The notes beneath the pieces were generated by a model, which saw only the letters and a list, made by a program, of their open reading frames with translations, did not search any database and was not told where the DNA came from. A DNA stretch of 64,000 nucleotides from Bolinopsis microptera (Eukaryota > Ctenophora > Tentaculata > Lobata > Bolinopsidae): positions 13,997,675 through 14,061,674 of the forward strand of contig NC_087076.1 in the NCBI RefSeq assembly GCF_026151205.1, read 5' to 3'. Shown here piece after piece: positions 20,980 through 31,633 of the stretch (within the stretch, counting starts at the first letter, position 1; the number at the start of each line of letters is the position of its first letter). The translations under genes were made by a program, and so were the position numbers.

Positions 20980-21745
20980 CTTTTCGATAAATTCTTCAAA
21001 TCTGGGTTGGATTTCAAGCATCCATTAGCAATAAGGTTAACTGAACTGTATGCATAGTTGACAGGACCAAACCAAAAGCAGATGATGCATTTTCTGAAAA
21101 GGCAAATTTATGAAATCACTAACCAATGTTTCCGCATACTCATCAGTAAGAAAAGCGATTAATTCTACAGCTCCTGTAAAAAAATGTTACTTCTTTAGGA
21201 AATGATCTCACCTTTGGTTGACTGGTGCAGTAGCATTTTCCTCTTTGTTCTTCTTTGATTCTTCCGGAAATACTTCCGCCGAATTTACGGGATTTTGGGT
21301 GTTAATCTTGTGACGGCAATAGCTGGGACAAGGACCTCTGTAAGGATATTGCTACTACCCTACCTCCTGGCCTACTAACCTTACCTCGTCCCTTATAACC
21401 CAGTTAAAAACCTGACGGTTAGGGAAAATCTCCGGCGAACTGAAATGAATGCATAACTTTTTGAACGAATCTTTAAAATAATAAAAAGACGTTTTTCTTG
21501 CAACTCATTGACAGTATATCAACGGTAAAGATTGAGTGATACAACACTTGGTCGTCCCGTTGTGTCCTGGCTGTAAGTGACCACAAAGTGTTGTAGCTGA
21601 AGTGACACCAAGTTTTTTATACAGTCTTTGCGACAAATTCTTTAAAGATGGGTCGGATTCCAAGCATCCATTAGCAATAAGGTTAACTGAACTGTATGCA
21701 TATAATAGTTGACAGTACCAAACCAAAAAGCAGATCTGCTATGAT
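20980..21745 (-). repeat. Duplicated segment beside AlkB relic
   Basis: About 100 bp at 20,975-21,075 recur at 21,620-21,725, and their tail recurs at 46,668. On the minus strand the segment encodes YSSVNLIANGCLESDPSLKN then LSQRLYKK, extended at 21,505-21,726 to a 73-codon frame. It lies directly upstream of the AlkB relic on the same strand and may be part of the same former protein. The rest of 21,090-21,505 shows nothing recognisable. Confidence 0.5.
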
Positions 21746-22002
21746 ACATGCTCTCATAAGGCGTATTTGATAAATTACGAAATCATGTATCCTCATATTC
21801 ATCAGCAAGAAAATCGATTGATTCTACAGTTCCTGTCATAAAATAGTCCAATAGTTCGACTTAACGTCGTTTAACATAATCTTAAGTCGTTCAACTTCCA
21901 AACTGAATAAATTCAGTTCTGTAATACTCAGGGGCTCCGTAATATTTCATGGCTTTTGGTGATGTTCAGCAGAATACAGGGGCGGTGGAGGGTCCTGGCT
22001 AA

Positions 22003-22005
22003 GTA

Positions 22006-22069
<64 letters not shown>

Positions 22070-22190
22070 AAAACGGAAAGAAAAACAGAAAGAAAAACAG
22101 AAAGAAAAACAGAAAGAAAAACACAGAAAGAAAAAACAGAAAGAAAGAAAAAAAAAACAGAAAAAAAGTAGCTTAAGAGATTGTATGAAA
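22003..22190. repeat. (GAAA)n microsatellite
   Basis: Pure GAAA repeats to about 22,070, then degenerate GAAAGAAAAACA units. The equivalent place in A2 (46,867-46,981) carries a much longer pure run. Confidence 0.95.
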
Positions 22191-22646
22191 TGAGCAAGTT
22201 TATATTCAGACTGATAAAAAATAAATAGCGATGAAAAATAAATAGCGAAATATGCTCAATTAATAGTTATAACACTAGTAGTATACAGACAGTTAAGTTG
22301 AAATACAACATGATAATAATTGGACTGATTTATTTTGAACTGCCCTTCCTAACTGCCGGGCAAGCTTTTTTAAATAACGTTCTCGTACAAGATCGTGCCA
22401 CAGTTTCTTGGTTGGTTGCGCTTGGTCGAGACATTTTAAATTTTGTAAAAAAGTCACAATTTTTAAAAGGGGCCAGTTGCTCATTTTCTCCCCTTGTGCG
22501 TTAATTCTCGACTATATTCATTACGCTTTCCGGGCTTCAAAGAGTATATTTATTCCACTTAATTCTAACTGAAAAAAAAAACAAACTATGCTTATGTTAA
22601 CGGTCAAGTATAACTTAGGATGCCCCTTGGTGACGGTCAGATGTGT

Positions 22647-23351
22647 TCAGTATGGTAAAATTTGTGTCCTGTGCTCATTGCCATTGGGATCCCACCATTG
22701 CAAACCATTCTGGTTCAGGTTATTGAGCTCATCTATCAAAATCTTTAGCAGGGTGTCACTCAAGTCAACCTCCCCATGCTTTCTAAAAAGAAAGGGTACT
22801 ACTATGTTTCTCTGTCGACTAGTTGGTGGCAACTCGTTTATTATCACCATCACTGGGTTAAGGAAGATTGCAGAAGATTTAGCGACTTCTAATCCGTCAA
22901 TATTTATTTGAAGAATTAGCCGCTGCATTGAGGAACCTATTGTATAGGCTGGAAAGGGATGCCTCTCCATTTCCTCGTGGCGCTGACTATCTGTGACATT
23001 GCCCACTACACCCTGGAAATGATCACGACTGATTTTCTCAAGGACACTGTCGTGATTTTGTTGAACTTCTAAAATTGATCTAAGAGAATTCTGCAATGAA
23101 GAATACAGAAATACAGAAACTTTTGTCCAGTATTCTTTAGATCGGCCAGAAGAGTTCTCCCACAAGGGTATACTGCAGCTGGAGACATCTTTTTCGGCAA
23201 ACGGGTTCCTGCAGTCTGGACAAAAGATATATGAGGTCATTGTCTCCATAGGCATGATTTTCTTAAAATATTGTTCGAACTTATGATATGATGATAGTGC
23301 TCCATCTGAACTAGCATTTTGCCGTAGAGAAAATTTCAAGAGATTATCCAA
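22647..23351 (-). CDS. tnp2/CACTA-like transposase fragment, 234 aa
   Basis: An open frame with a Cys pair (FCPDCRNPF, residues ~44-52), a linker, and then the block LILQINIDGLEVAKSSAIFL, NPVMVIINELPPTSRQRNIV and GEVDLSDTLLKILIDELNNL. From memory, the NTDG---KSS----WP----INELP-----R--N pattern marks the first catalytic Asp region of tnp2-type (En/Spm, CACTA) transposases and their animal relatives; the Asp of NIDG would be catalytic. The downstream catalytic part is missing. The A2 copy is broken, so this is the better copy. The run-on into 22,640 lacks a clear stop context. Confidence 0.55.
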   Translation of the reverse strand: MDNLLKFSLRQNASSDGALSSYHKFEQYFKKIMPMETMTSYIFCPDCRNPFAEKDVSSCSIPLWENSSGRSKEYWTKVSVFLYSSLQNSLRSILEVQQNHDSVLEKISRDHFQGVVGNVTDSQRHEEMERHPFPAYTIGSSMQRLILQINIDGLEVAKSSAIFLNPVMVIINELPPTSRQRNIVVPFLFRKHGEVDLSDTLLKILIDELNNLNQNGLQWWDPNGNEHRTQILPY

Positions 23352-23476
23352 GGCATCGTTGCAGATATTAAAACTAATTAAATAATACTAGAAAGCTTTT
23401 GAAAAACTAAATTAAATTTCCATAAAAATAAGATACTATTTTTTGTAGTTATATTGATGAGGAGGAAATCTCTAGA

Positions 23477-24360
23477 TTGCTTATAGTTTATACCCATGTA
23501 AATAATCATCTGCTTCTCAAATGTCAACCTCAAACGCCAAAAATTACGATATTCTTGGTAAATAGTAGGGTCTTTTTTCCTTTTTATCGATCATGGACTA
23601 CACAAAGTAAAGATACAAATCGTTTGCTGCAGCCTTCACAAGCAGTCGAAGAACCAATATGGTGGGACAAGATGGAAGTAGACCAACAACCGCAAGCTTC
23701 TGCAACTGTACGGCAGCAGCTTCAGCTTTGGATACCAAACACATAAATTGTGCTCAAACCAGATTAGAAATAAGATTCAAATTAGAGGTGATTTTCAGGA
23801 TACAGCAACTTTGAAAAATATACACCAAATAAAGTCACTTTCAACTCTGTAAAAATCTGTTCCATGAAGTGTTGTGATAGGCCGGGATGCAAGAATTCGT
23901 TGATTACATAAACATCTATGCCATTTTAGGTCGTTAGCCCCGCTAACGACCTAAAATTACCTAAAACTATAATTAATAAATCACTAACTATAATTTATGT
24001 CACTGAACACTATCTCCAGTTCTTTTTCTTCTTCATCGAGATCAAGTAGTTAACTCGTCTCCTGAGGATCAATTTTATTCTGGTTTTTCGTCCTGTCCTT
24101 GAATCTTTCTTTATTCCTTTCCACCTGAAATGCAATCGTTTAGGTAATATTTACAAATAGGGCATCGTTACAGATATTAAAACGCAGTTTATATGGAAAA
24201 AAACATTTATTGAACTTAAAATTGCCTGAAAATAAGGGTGGAGCCGGGGAGCCCAACGAAATTATAACATCAACTCTGTGTGTGAGCTCCTAATATGATC
24301 CTTACCTGAGCTGTAGTCTAGTATCTGTTAAGAGTTTATCTCAATTATAACAATATTTTA
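23477..24360. other. No confident gene; perfect hairpin inside
   Basis: Matches A2 (48,960-49,790). The reading frames are short and differ between copies. The only notable item is the palindrome at 23,923-23,957. Confidence 0.4.
23923..23957. repeat. Perfect 16-bp palindrome, 3-base loop
   Basis: ATTTTAGGTCGTTAGC - CCC - GCTAACGACCTAAAAT. In A2 (about 49,391) only the left arm and loop remain before sequence diverges, so the two duplicate copies differ precisely at this hairpin. Confidence 0.7.
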
Positions 24361-24363
24361 AAA

Positions 24364-24741
24364 TTAGCCCTTTGTTATTTCTGAACAAACTTTAATATGT
24401 ATTTGTAATGAAATACTACTTTTCCTCTTTACTGTATTAGTTACCATGACTCCACTATCTTTCGCATTGCAGCACCCAGCAATGGGAATAAAGGACTTTG
24501 CAATCCCACAAATTTTTTTTGCTTTAGTTGTTTCCCCCCACCTAGCTTTCAGAATGGTCTCTCTTTTGACTGTACTGTTCATTTCGACTTCCAACAACTG
24601 AAACACAATTTTCCTTATGGAACTAAACTTATTAGATGTTAAGAAAATTCGATGGACGAGTTCCGATGTAATAAAAGTGTCTATTATCCAGATTACTGAT
24701 AAAACAAAAATAAATTGCTGTAGCTGTAAAAATAAAAGCAC
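24364..24741 (-). CDS. Unrecognised ORF, 125 aa, in both duplicate copies
   Basis: The frame is kept in both A1 and A2 (49,777-50,172, 131 codons there). It starts with a hydrophobic segment (FLQLQQFIFVLSVIWIIDTF) that could be a membrane span or signal anchor, followed by a Lys-rich part with CGIAKSFIPIAGCCNAKDSG. An internal TTTCAG/GT pattern suggests part of it may be intron. No family is recognised. The A1 and A2 copies differ mainly at the C end. Confidence 0.35.
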   Translation of the reverse strand: MLLFLQLQQFIFVLSVIWIIDTFITSELVHRIFLTSNKFSSIRKIVFQLLEVEMNSTVKRETILKARWGETTKAKKICGIAKSFIPIAGCCNAKDSGVMVTNTVKRKSSISLQIHIKVCSEITKG

Positions 24742-25381
24742 AAACTTTAGAAAGAGTGACAGGTATAGACTATAGTGTTGACTAATTCTGTTCAGTCATA
24801 TCGATATCTATAGGACATTGTTAGAAGAGGCTGTTCCTTAACTAAATGGGGAATCGTTGTCCTACTGGGTAATGGAAAAGTCGTTTTTATGATGTATTTG
24901 TCTTCTCTGGATATGTGGGCAGTAAGATAAAGGGAGGATGGGATATTAGGCAGTCCTATTTGTCCAGTTAGAAGTGGTACCAGCCAGCTAGCGGTCAGGT
25001 AAGCCTATAATTTAAGTGGAACCTCTAGCTAGAGCGCCTAAAAATGAATGAAAGGTGACTATTTAAAATTGATTTAGAAAATACTACTTTAAAAAGTTAT
25101 GATATATAGCTGAAGTTGGGTTGTACTGCGATTATGTGGACCATTTCTTTGTCATCTTTGCAGCACTTGCACCACAGGTGGCCAGACACTATAAATACTA
25201 AAACTATTTGTATAGTTAATAAATCACTAATTATATCACTTTATCAAGATCAAGTAGTTGACTCTCTTCCTCAGAATCAATTTTATTATGGTTCTCGATT
25301 CGAGATATGCCATGATGTCAATACCCAGCTGTTTCAACTTGTCAGTATTAACATCTCCTAATCCCTTGTGTCACAGAGAAC

Positions 25382-26675
25382 CATGGGCACATATTAGGTG
25401 CGATGGGTGCGGGATCGCACAATTTACCGTTTTCCGCACATCTCCGCATAATTTATTGTTTTCCGCACATTTCCGCACATTTTGTAATTTTCTGCATATT
25501 TCCGCATAATCTAGCATTTTCCGCGTAATTTCGCATAATTTTGAAATTTTCGCGTTAAGATTTTAGAGTGTAAAAACCAAAATGTGTTAAAAGTCGGGTC
25601 CTTTTAGGACCATGACTCAGGCCCTTTTGGGACCCTGACCCAGGCCCTTTCGGGACCCTGACCCAGGCCCTTTCGGCAGGACCGTGACCCAGGCCCTTTT
25701 GGAACTCATACCTAGGCCACGTGACCCAGTTACCACGTGACCCAGGCCCTTTCGGGACCCTGGTCCCTGACCCAGGCCCTTTCGGGACCGTGACCCAGGC
25801 CCTTTTGGAACTCATGCTTAGGCCACGTGACCCGGTTACCACGTGACCGAGGCCCTTTCGGGACCGTGACCCAGGCCCTTTCGGGATCGTGACCCAGGCC
25901 CTTTCGGGACCCTGACCCAGGCCCTTCCGGGACCGTGACCCAGGCCCTTTTGGAACTCATGCTTAGGCCACGTGACCCGGTTACCACGTGACCCAGGCCC
26001 TTTCGGGACCGTGACCCAGGCCCTTTCGGGACCATGACCCAGGCCCTTTCGGGACCGTTACCCAGGCCCTTTTGGGACCGTGACCCAGGCCCTTTCGGGA
26101 CCGTGACCCAGGCCCTTTCGGGACCGTGACCCAGGCCGTTATGGAACCCTCGTCGTTACCGTACTTCGATTATAGTGTATCATTCGTAACTTCACCACAT
26201 CATTGGCTTTATAGTGGGCTTAATGGATCTTGGATCAAATGGTTCACAAGTACTGACGATCAATGCCAACAAGCGTGTCATATATTTGCGATCACGCATG
26301 GGATCTGATCGACTCTATCAAGAGGCGTGTTCAAATAACTGTTTCCTGATCTCTACCAGATCAAGTCACTGTTCTCAGATAACTGAATCTCAATATAGGT
26401 TCAATCATGGTCTTAGTAAAGAACTTCACCCGTCAGTAACACATAAACAGACCTATTTTTGATAAGAGCAGCGGTTATACGTTTAGAATTTCCAAAGTAC
26501 TTGAGAAAATGCAAAAGAAAACCGCACAATTACCGCACAAATTTCGAAAAAATCGCCGCACATTTGCCGCATAATTGGTAAAAATTTACCGCACCTTACC
26601 GCACATTTTATCTTTATAGTCGGGTGCGGTACCGCATAATTTCGATTTTTTTACCGCACCTAATATGTGCCTCTG
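25382..26675. mobile_element. hAT-like nonautonomous element with minisatellite core
   Basis: Ends: CATGGGCACATATTAGGTGC on the left, and on the right the complement of CAGAGGCACATATTAGGTGC. Target duplication CAGAGAAC, 8 bp, at 25,374-25,381 and 26,676-26,683. The unoccupied site is present in A2 at 50,834-50,841. 8-bp duplications and CA...TG ends fit hAT. Both subterminal zones are full of CCGCACA/CCGCATA boxes, as expected of transposase binding sites. The middle is a GC-rich minisatellite. It codes for nothing convincing. Confidence 0.85.
25620..26140. repeat. 23-bp GC-rich minisatellite
   Basis: Unit GGGACCGTGACCCAGGCCCTTTC, about 16 copies with variants. A longer compound unit containing GGAACTCATGCTTAGGCCACG and GTGACCCGGTTACCACGTGA appears three times (about 25,700, 25,808, 25,951). 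Its composition contrasts sharply with the AT-rich surroundings. Long frames on the minus strand are repeat artefacts. Confidence 0.9.
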
Positions 26676-26689
26676 CAGAGAACATGTGA

Positions 26690-27470
26690 TGTTGAGGTCC
26701 TGCAACAGTTTCTCATAGTTTTCCCTCTACTTTTTTTATTTGCTGACAGATGGCATCCCTGTTATCTGGATGACAAAACATTTTACCTGAATTCGATTCA
26801 GTCCCCCTAATCATCTTTTCGACCTGAGCTGAAATGCAATCGTTTAGGTAATATTTACTAATAAAAAACAACTTATGTTTAATCTTTATACTTAAATCAA
26901 AACCTCGTCGTGCATGTACGGCAGGCCTGGAGAGGAGATTAGGATCAATGATTTCCTGATCAACAAGTATAGCAATACATTTGTTGACCAGAACATTCAC
27001 CGACCCTGTCCCCACTCCTGCCTCAAGCCACATCATAAGGTTATCAGCCATGTCCTGCTGATAATCTCTTATCAGCCTTTTTCTTATCAAGGGAGGTCCA
27101 GACACACGGGGACCAGCTGCTGAAGATATAAATCAGTAACCACTTATCAATAACCACTAATCAGTGATCACTATGTGGTTTGTCGAAGGAATTGACTGCA
27201 AACTGTAAACAATTCCATGGCAGGGGCACGAGCTGGGGCGATAGCAGCCACAGACGATTTCCACGTGGCTACCATTACGGGATTCACCGCCCGTCTGGCG
27301 GACTCATTGCAGAAGGCAACTACCCTTTCCTTCGACTCCCTTATTTTTTCCCGTCTCTTATCTTTGTCCTCTTTCCGTTGCCATTTGAGAGCTAAGTGGC
27401 ATCTACGAGCTGAGCAGCACCTGTCAAATTCCACAAGTTCCTCTGGAGTGGCAGGGGTACATATTTAGTT
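26690..27470 (-). pseudogene. Cys-rich gene family, partial copy (two exons)
   Basis: Minus order: a Cys-rich exon (27,171-27,440: EFDRCCSARRCHLALKWQRK then an Arg/Glu-rich helix and FCNESARRAVNPVMVATWKS), then a helical exon (26,713-27,105: MADNLMMWLEAGVGTGSVNV, NKCIAILVDQEIIDPNLLSR, RPAVHARRGFD). The splice donor after RRGFD reads TTAAGT where the copy at 43.1 kb has GTAAGT. A lost codon (MMWLEAG against MKWRLEAG) also marks this copy. It lacks the 3' exon of the fuller copy at 29.8-31.1 kb. Confidence 0.5.
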
Positions 27471-28530
27471 AATTTATCGAATGTAGACACAACTTGTCCA
27501 AAGTTACTATCAAATCTTTTACTTGTTTTTCTCTATTATATAATCAGCTTAGATGGCTGCAGCACTACCAAGGCCACTATAACAGGTAATCCAATTGCTT
27601 CAAGATACTGTGATTTAACGTACCCTCCCTCACATCAGTTTATATATTATATGCATCCTCTGCTTTTGTAAAATCAGAATAAAATATTTTCTCAGCACGT
27701 ACTGTGTATTAATTGCTAACAAATCATACTATTAATTTAATAATTATGTTCATCGTTAAAATTTAAGTATTCTTGAGCTTGCGTTAATCCGATATTCTTA
27801 CCACTTAGTGGATAATTAAAATATTTAATTATATCTTAAATAAATATCTTAGAACTGAGACTTATAACTATAGTTGTAGTCTTAGGTCTCTCTTGCCATG
27901 TGACTCTTTGATCCACATCTGAAAATATTACATTAAATGAATGGAAGTTAAATGTTAACAATCCTATTAGTAATAGTAATAGTAATAGCGACATTGTTTT
28001 TCTATCGTGGATTTGAGCTCCTCTACTTCCTTCTCTGATGGGTTACGATAAATGTTCAGCACAAAATTTAGCAGAGGGTACCAATAATTTTAAATACATA
28101 TTTAGTTAATTTGTCGAATGTAGACACAACTTGTCCAAAGTAACCATTAAATCTTTTACTTGTTTTTCTCTATTATATAATCAGCTTAGATGGGTGCAGC
28201 ACTACCAAGGCCACTATAACAGGTAATCCAATTGCTTCAAGATACTGTGATTTAACGTACCCTCCCTCACATCAGTTTATATATTATATGCATCCTCTGC
28301 TTTTGTAAAATCAGAATAAAATATTTTCTCAGCACGTACTGTGTATTAATTGCTAACAAATCATACTATTAATTTAATAATTATGTTCATCGTTAAAATT
28401 TAAGTATTCTCGCGTTAGTCCGATATTCTCACCACTTAGTGGATAATTAAAATATTTAATTCTATCTTAATTAAATATCTTAGAACTGAGACTTATAACT
28501 ATAGTTGTAGTCTTAGTTCTCTTTTTTTTT
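27458..28530. repeat. ~430-bp repeat, two copies
   Basis: Direct copies at 27,458-27,895 and 28,097-28,530, both starting ACATATTTAGTTAATTT(A/G)T. Other copies are at 46,217-46,650 and 51,627-52,060, and a fragment at 56,395-56,460. A2 has only one copy at the equivalent place. AT-rich, no coding signal seen. The ~200 bp between the copies contain (AGTAAT)n. Confidence 0.7.
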
Positions 28531-28599
28531 GTTGGAAGTTTTTCTTAATGCCGTAACATTTGATTGTTTAAATGAACAATTTCTGTGTCAATTACCGAT

Positions 28600-28765
28600 T
28601 TGCGATGTCACAAGCAGGTGATGTAATTTAATTAATATGTAAATGTCCTCCTCCCGACTCATTTGAAAGAAGAAAGGGAGCCTTATCCAGGTGATGTTCT
28701 CAAACCTGTTACGGGGGTTTTCCAATTAACTTATTGAACTGGAAAGTCTACGTCACACAGTGTGC
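28600..28765 (-). pseudogene. Conserved exon-like segment (SREEDIYILIKLHHL)
   Basis: The minus strand encodes ENITWIRLPFFFQMSREEDI then YILIKLHH. The same segment is at 52,140-52,300 and, joined to more coding sequence, at 57,600-57,758. It appears to be an exon captured in the duplicated block, with no intact neighbours here. Confidence 0.4.
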
Positions 28766-29436
28766 CCAGGACTGGAAAGAATCAAGTTAAGCAATTTTTT
28801 AAATCTCTATAACTTAGCTTTCATCAGGTGGACAATTAACTAAATTTTCACAAGTCAAAAAAATTATGGGCATATTTTTTGTTACTTTTTGAGATACGAA
28901 TTTCAAAGTGGCCTTTTTGAGATACGAAATTCAAAGTGGCCCATTTTGACTTAATTTACTTCCTAGTTTCAGCTTATCTCAAATTTTGTTCATTTAAATG
29001 GAACAAATAATGATCGTTTTCAGGCTTTTTCATGATTCTGATTATTCAAACCCTGTTTATATAGTAATGAGGCAGCTTTGAGGCTGGGATGGCTGTGAGA
29101 TATACCCTAGCGTCTCACCCTGGCTACCAATCGATAAAGGATTTGAAGAAGCCAATCAAAGGCCGTAAACTCCAGTGCAGCACAGCAAACACTTTAAGAT
29201 CAGCTAGGGGTCAGGGACAAAAGGATTTCACGATTATTTTGGCCAAAAATCGCAGTACCGCGAAATTTAACAGGTTATACATTAAACTATACATAAAAAT
29301 TGTCGCGGAGAGTGGGAAATTTCGCGATTTCGTACATGCCGCGAAATCCTTTTGTCCCTGCTAGGGGCGCATGGCACTGGCCTGCTCTCGCCTCATCCTT
29401 CCATACGATTTCTCTTACTACCACCTAGACATTCTC
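28765..29436. other. No gene seen; PLE empty site
   Basis: Includes CTGTTTATATA at 29,053-29,063, the unoccupied counterpart of the Penelope-like insertion in A2. Also holds ~120 bp at 29,212-29,335 (GGACAAAAGGATTTCACGAT to its inverted counterpart CGCGAAATCCTTTTGTCCCT at ~29,340) that is missing from A2 at 54,123, i.e. a small A1-specific inverted-end insertion. Confidence 0.45.
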
Positions 29437-29703
29437 TCAAGTTTCCATACACTTGTCGAAGCTTTTGGTAATCTTGAATCCTGCCAGGATATTGATAAGG
29501 TTGTTTATTCCTCCTGTGGTATTGTCACAAAAATGACATGGTGCTCCAGAATCACCCTGAAGTATGTCGACCATTTTGCCATCGATCATACTCATAGTCG
29601 TGTGAACTGTGAGGGATGTGATGTGTGGTGGGGGTAGGGTTGATGTGATGTTTAATGTCTGAAATGGTATAAAATTTATTGTTGTTGTGTGAGCAAAATA
29701 CAA
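29437..29703 (-). pseudogene. Trypsin-like serine protease fragment (GDSGAP)
   Basis: The minus frame contains VHTTMSMIDGKMVDILQGDS then GAPCHFC. GDSGxP is the nucleophile motif of chymotrypsin-fold proteases (S1), here with Ala in place of the usual second Gly; about 40 residues of strand-like sequence precede it. The His and Asp parts of a catalytic triad are not seen nearby, so it is a fragment of an S1-type domain or a chance motif. The same frame is kept in A2 (54,150-54,422). Confidence 0.4.
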
Positions 29704-29771
29704 ACTGAAAATTAAAATAAGTTATTGCGTCAGTCAGGTTATAACAAAGAAATGTGCAAATGTTTGAAGTG

Positions 29772-31065
29772 TTTATTCAACCTTGGGTTAACTAATTTCT
29801 GAAAGTGTGTCAGAAAACTCCTTCTCGATCACTTCTCTGCTCTCGGCAGCTCTTATGAGGAGAGGGGTCTGGTGTATGACATACTGTTCGGGGAGGGGTT
29901 TACCCAGATCTCCACCTCCAATCCATTATCCTTAACTACTATCAGGGTAAGGGGACAGAAACATGTATATGTAAGGAGATAGTTCTTGTAACTGTCCGGG
30001 TCCAGGTGTGGATTCTCCTCTAAAGATTTCGCCCTATCCACTCTCTGGTGTCTTGCTCCCTGGCTCCCTGACCCATTCATGCCAGTTTTGGCTGTCAGAT
30101 TCAGTGTCTCTCCGATCTCAACCTGTACTGGTAGCCTGTGGATTCTAGTAACCTTGGAGAAGTGTACTTAAGTTACAGATAATTTAGCACCGTCAGTATT
30201 AACATCCCACCTAATCCCTTGTGTCACAGAGAACATGATGTTGAGGTCCAGCAACAGTTTCTCATAGTTTTCCCTCTGCTTTTTTATTTGCTGACAGATG
30301 GCATCCCTGTTATCTGGATGACAAAACATTTCACCTGAATTCGATTCAGTCCCCCGAATCATCTTTTCGACCTGAGCTGAAATGCAATCGTTTAGGTAAT
30401 ATTTACTAATAAAAAACAACTTATGTTTAATCTTTATACTTAAATCAAAACCTCGTCGTGCATGTACGGCAGGCCTGGAGAGGAGATTAGGATCAATGAT
30501 TTCCTGATCAACAAGTATAGCAATACATTTGTTGACCAGAACATTCACCGACCCTGTCCCCACTCCTGCCTCAAGCCGCCACTTCATAAGGTTATCAGCC
30601 ATGTCCGGCTGATAATCTTTTATCAGCCTTTTTCTGATCAAGGGGGGTCCAGATAAACGGGGACCAGCTGCTGAAGATATAAATCAGTAACCACTTATCA
30701 ATAACCACTAATCAGTAATTGTCGAAGGAATTGACAGCAAACTGTAAACAATTCCATGGCAGGGGCACGAGCTGGGGCGAGAGCAGCCACAGACGATTTC
30801 CACGTGGCTACCATTACGGGATTCACCGCCCGTCTGGCGGACTCATTGCAGAAGGCAACTACCCTTTCCTTCGACTCCCTTATTTTTTCCCGTCTCTTAT
30901 CTTTGTCCTCTTTCCGTTGCCATTTGAGAGTTAAGTGGCATCTACGAGCTGAGCAGCACCTGTCAAATTCCACAAGTTCCTCTGGAGTGGCAGGGGTGCC
31001 ACAGACACGGCAGACGTTAAAAAAGGAGGGATCAAAAGGGACATTAAACTTGAAAGGAAGAAAGA
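29772..31065 (-). pseudogene. Cys-rich gene family, fullest A1 copy
   Basis: Minus order: (1) 31,060-30,727, CRVCGTPATPEELVEFDRCC with further Cys, a possible zinc-binding module; (2) 30,656-30,430, MADNLMKWRLEAGVGTGSVN and DPNLLSRPAVHARRGFD; (3) a 67-bp intron-like gap ending CATTTCAG; (4) 30,375-30,170, AQVEKMIRGTESNSGEMFCH, LLLDLNIMFSVTQGIRWDVN, an in-frame TAA, then VTRIHRLPVQVEIGETLNLT; (5) onward to a TAA at 29,788 followed 11 nt later by AATAAA (29,772-29,777), so the 3' end of a transcription unit is clear. The donor of the 67-bp intron is mutated (TTAAGT). The stop sits in a 24-bp segment bounded by GTAACT and GTTACT that could be a small insertion. Family not recognised; many copies in the window suggest mobile or amplified origin. 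Confidence 0.5.
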
Positions 31066-31086
31066 AAGAAAGAAAGAAAGAAAAAA

Positions 31087-31120
<34 letters not shown>

Positions 31121-31160
31121 AACAGAAAAAGTGAAAAACAGAAAAACAGAAAGAAAAACA
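31058..31160. repeat. (GAAA)n microsatellite
   Basis: GAAA repeats with an interruption, then GAAAAACA units. The counterpart in A2 is 55,778-55,870. Confidence 0.95.
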
Positions 31161-31633
31161 GACAAAAAATTAGCTTAAGAGATTGCATGAAATTAAGACT
31201 GATAAAAAATAAGTAGCAATGAAAAATAAATAGCAAAATATGCTTAATTAATATTCATTATAAGTTATAATGAATAAACGAAATTATTCTAAATTCAATA
31301 AGCAGAAAAGGTGAAATGCAGTACTGCATGATACAAACGTGACGACGACTTGTCCAGCTACTCCATGCCAGAGTTTAAGTTCACTCCGCAATCATTCACC
31401 GATTCTCAGCGCGGAAATATTAAATTGTTTTGCCTTATGCTTGACTTGCGCGGCGTATCTTAATTTATTAGCATTTAAAACTTGTTACCATAAATATGTG
31501 TTAAAGCTTAAGTAGTATTTGAAGTCATGTTTTGATACTATATTTTGTAAAAGAATTCGAAATATGTTTTTTTCCTTAATTTGTGAATATTGTATAATTT
31601 TAGGTTCAAATGTACACCACTATTCTCCGCTAG

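Noticed and set aside
21928-22197. Phe/Leu/Ser-rich 'membrane protein' frame
   Set aside because: It is the (GAAA)n microsatellite read on the minus strand; the same applies near 31.0, 46.9 and 55.8 kb.
25555-26035. Long minus-strand frames with GLGHGPERAWV-type repeats
   Set aside because: They are read straight through a 23-bp minisatellite (not a multiple of 3) and change frame between units; a repeat artefact.
30168-30641. COMM-domain protein
   Set aside because: The LLLDLN...W-V block faintly recalls a COMM domain, but the Pro/Trp pattern is incomplete and the N-terminal parts do not fit; left unnamed.
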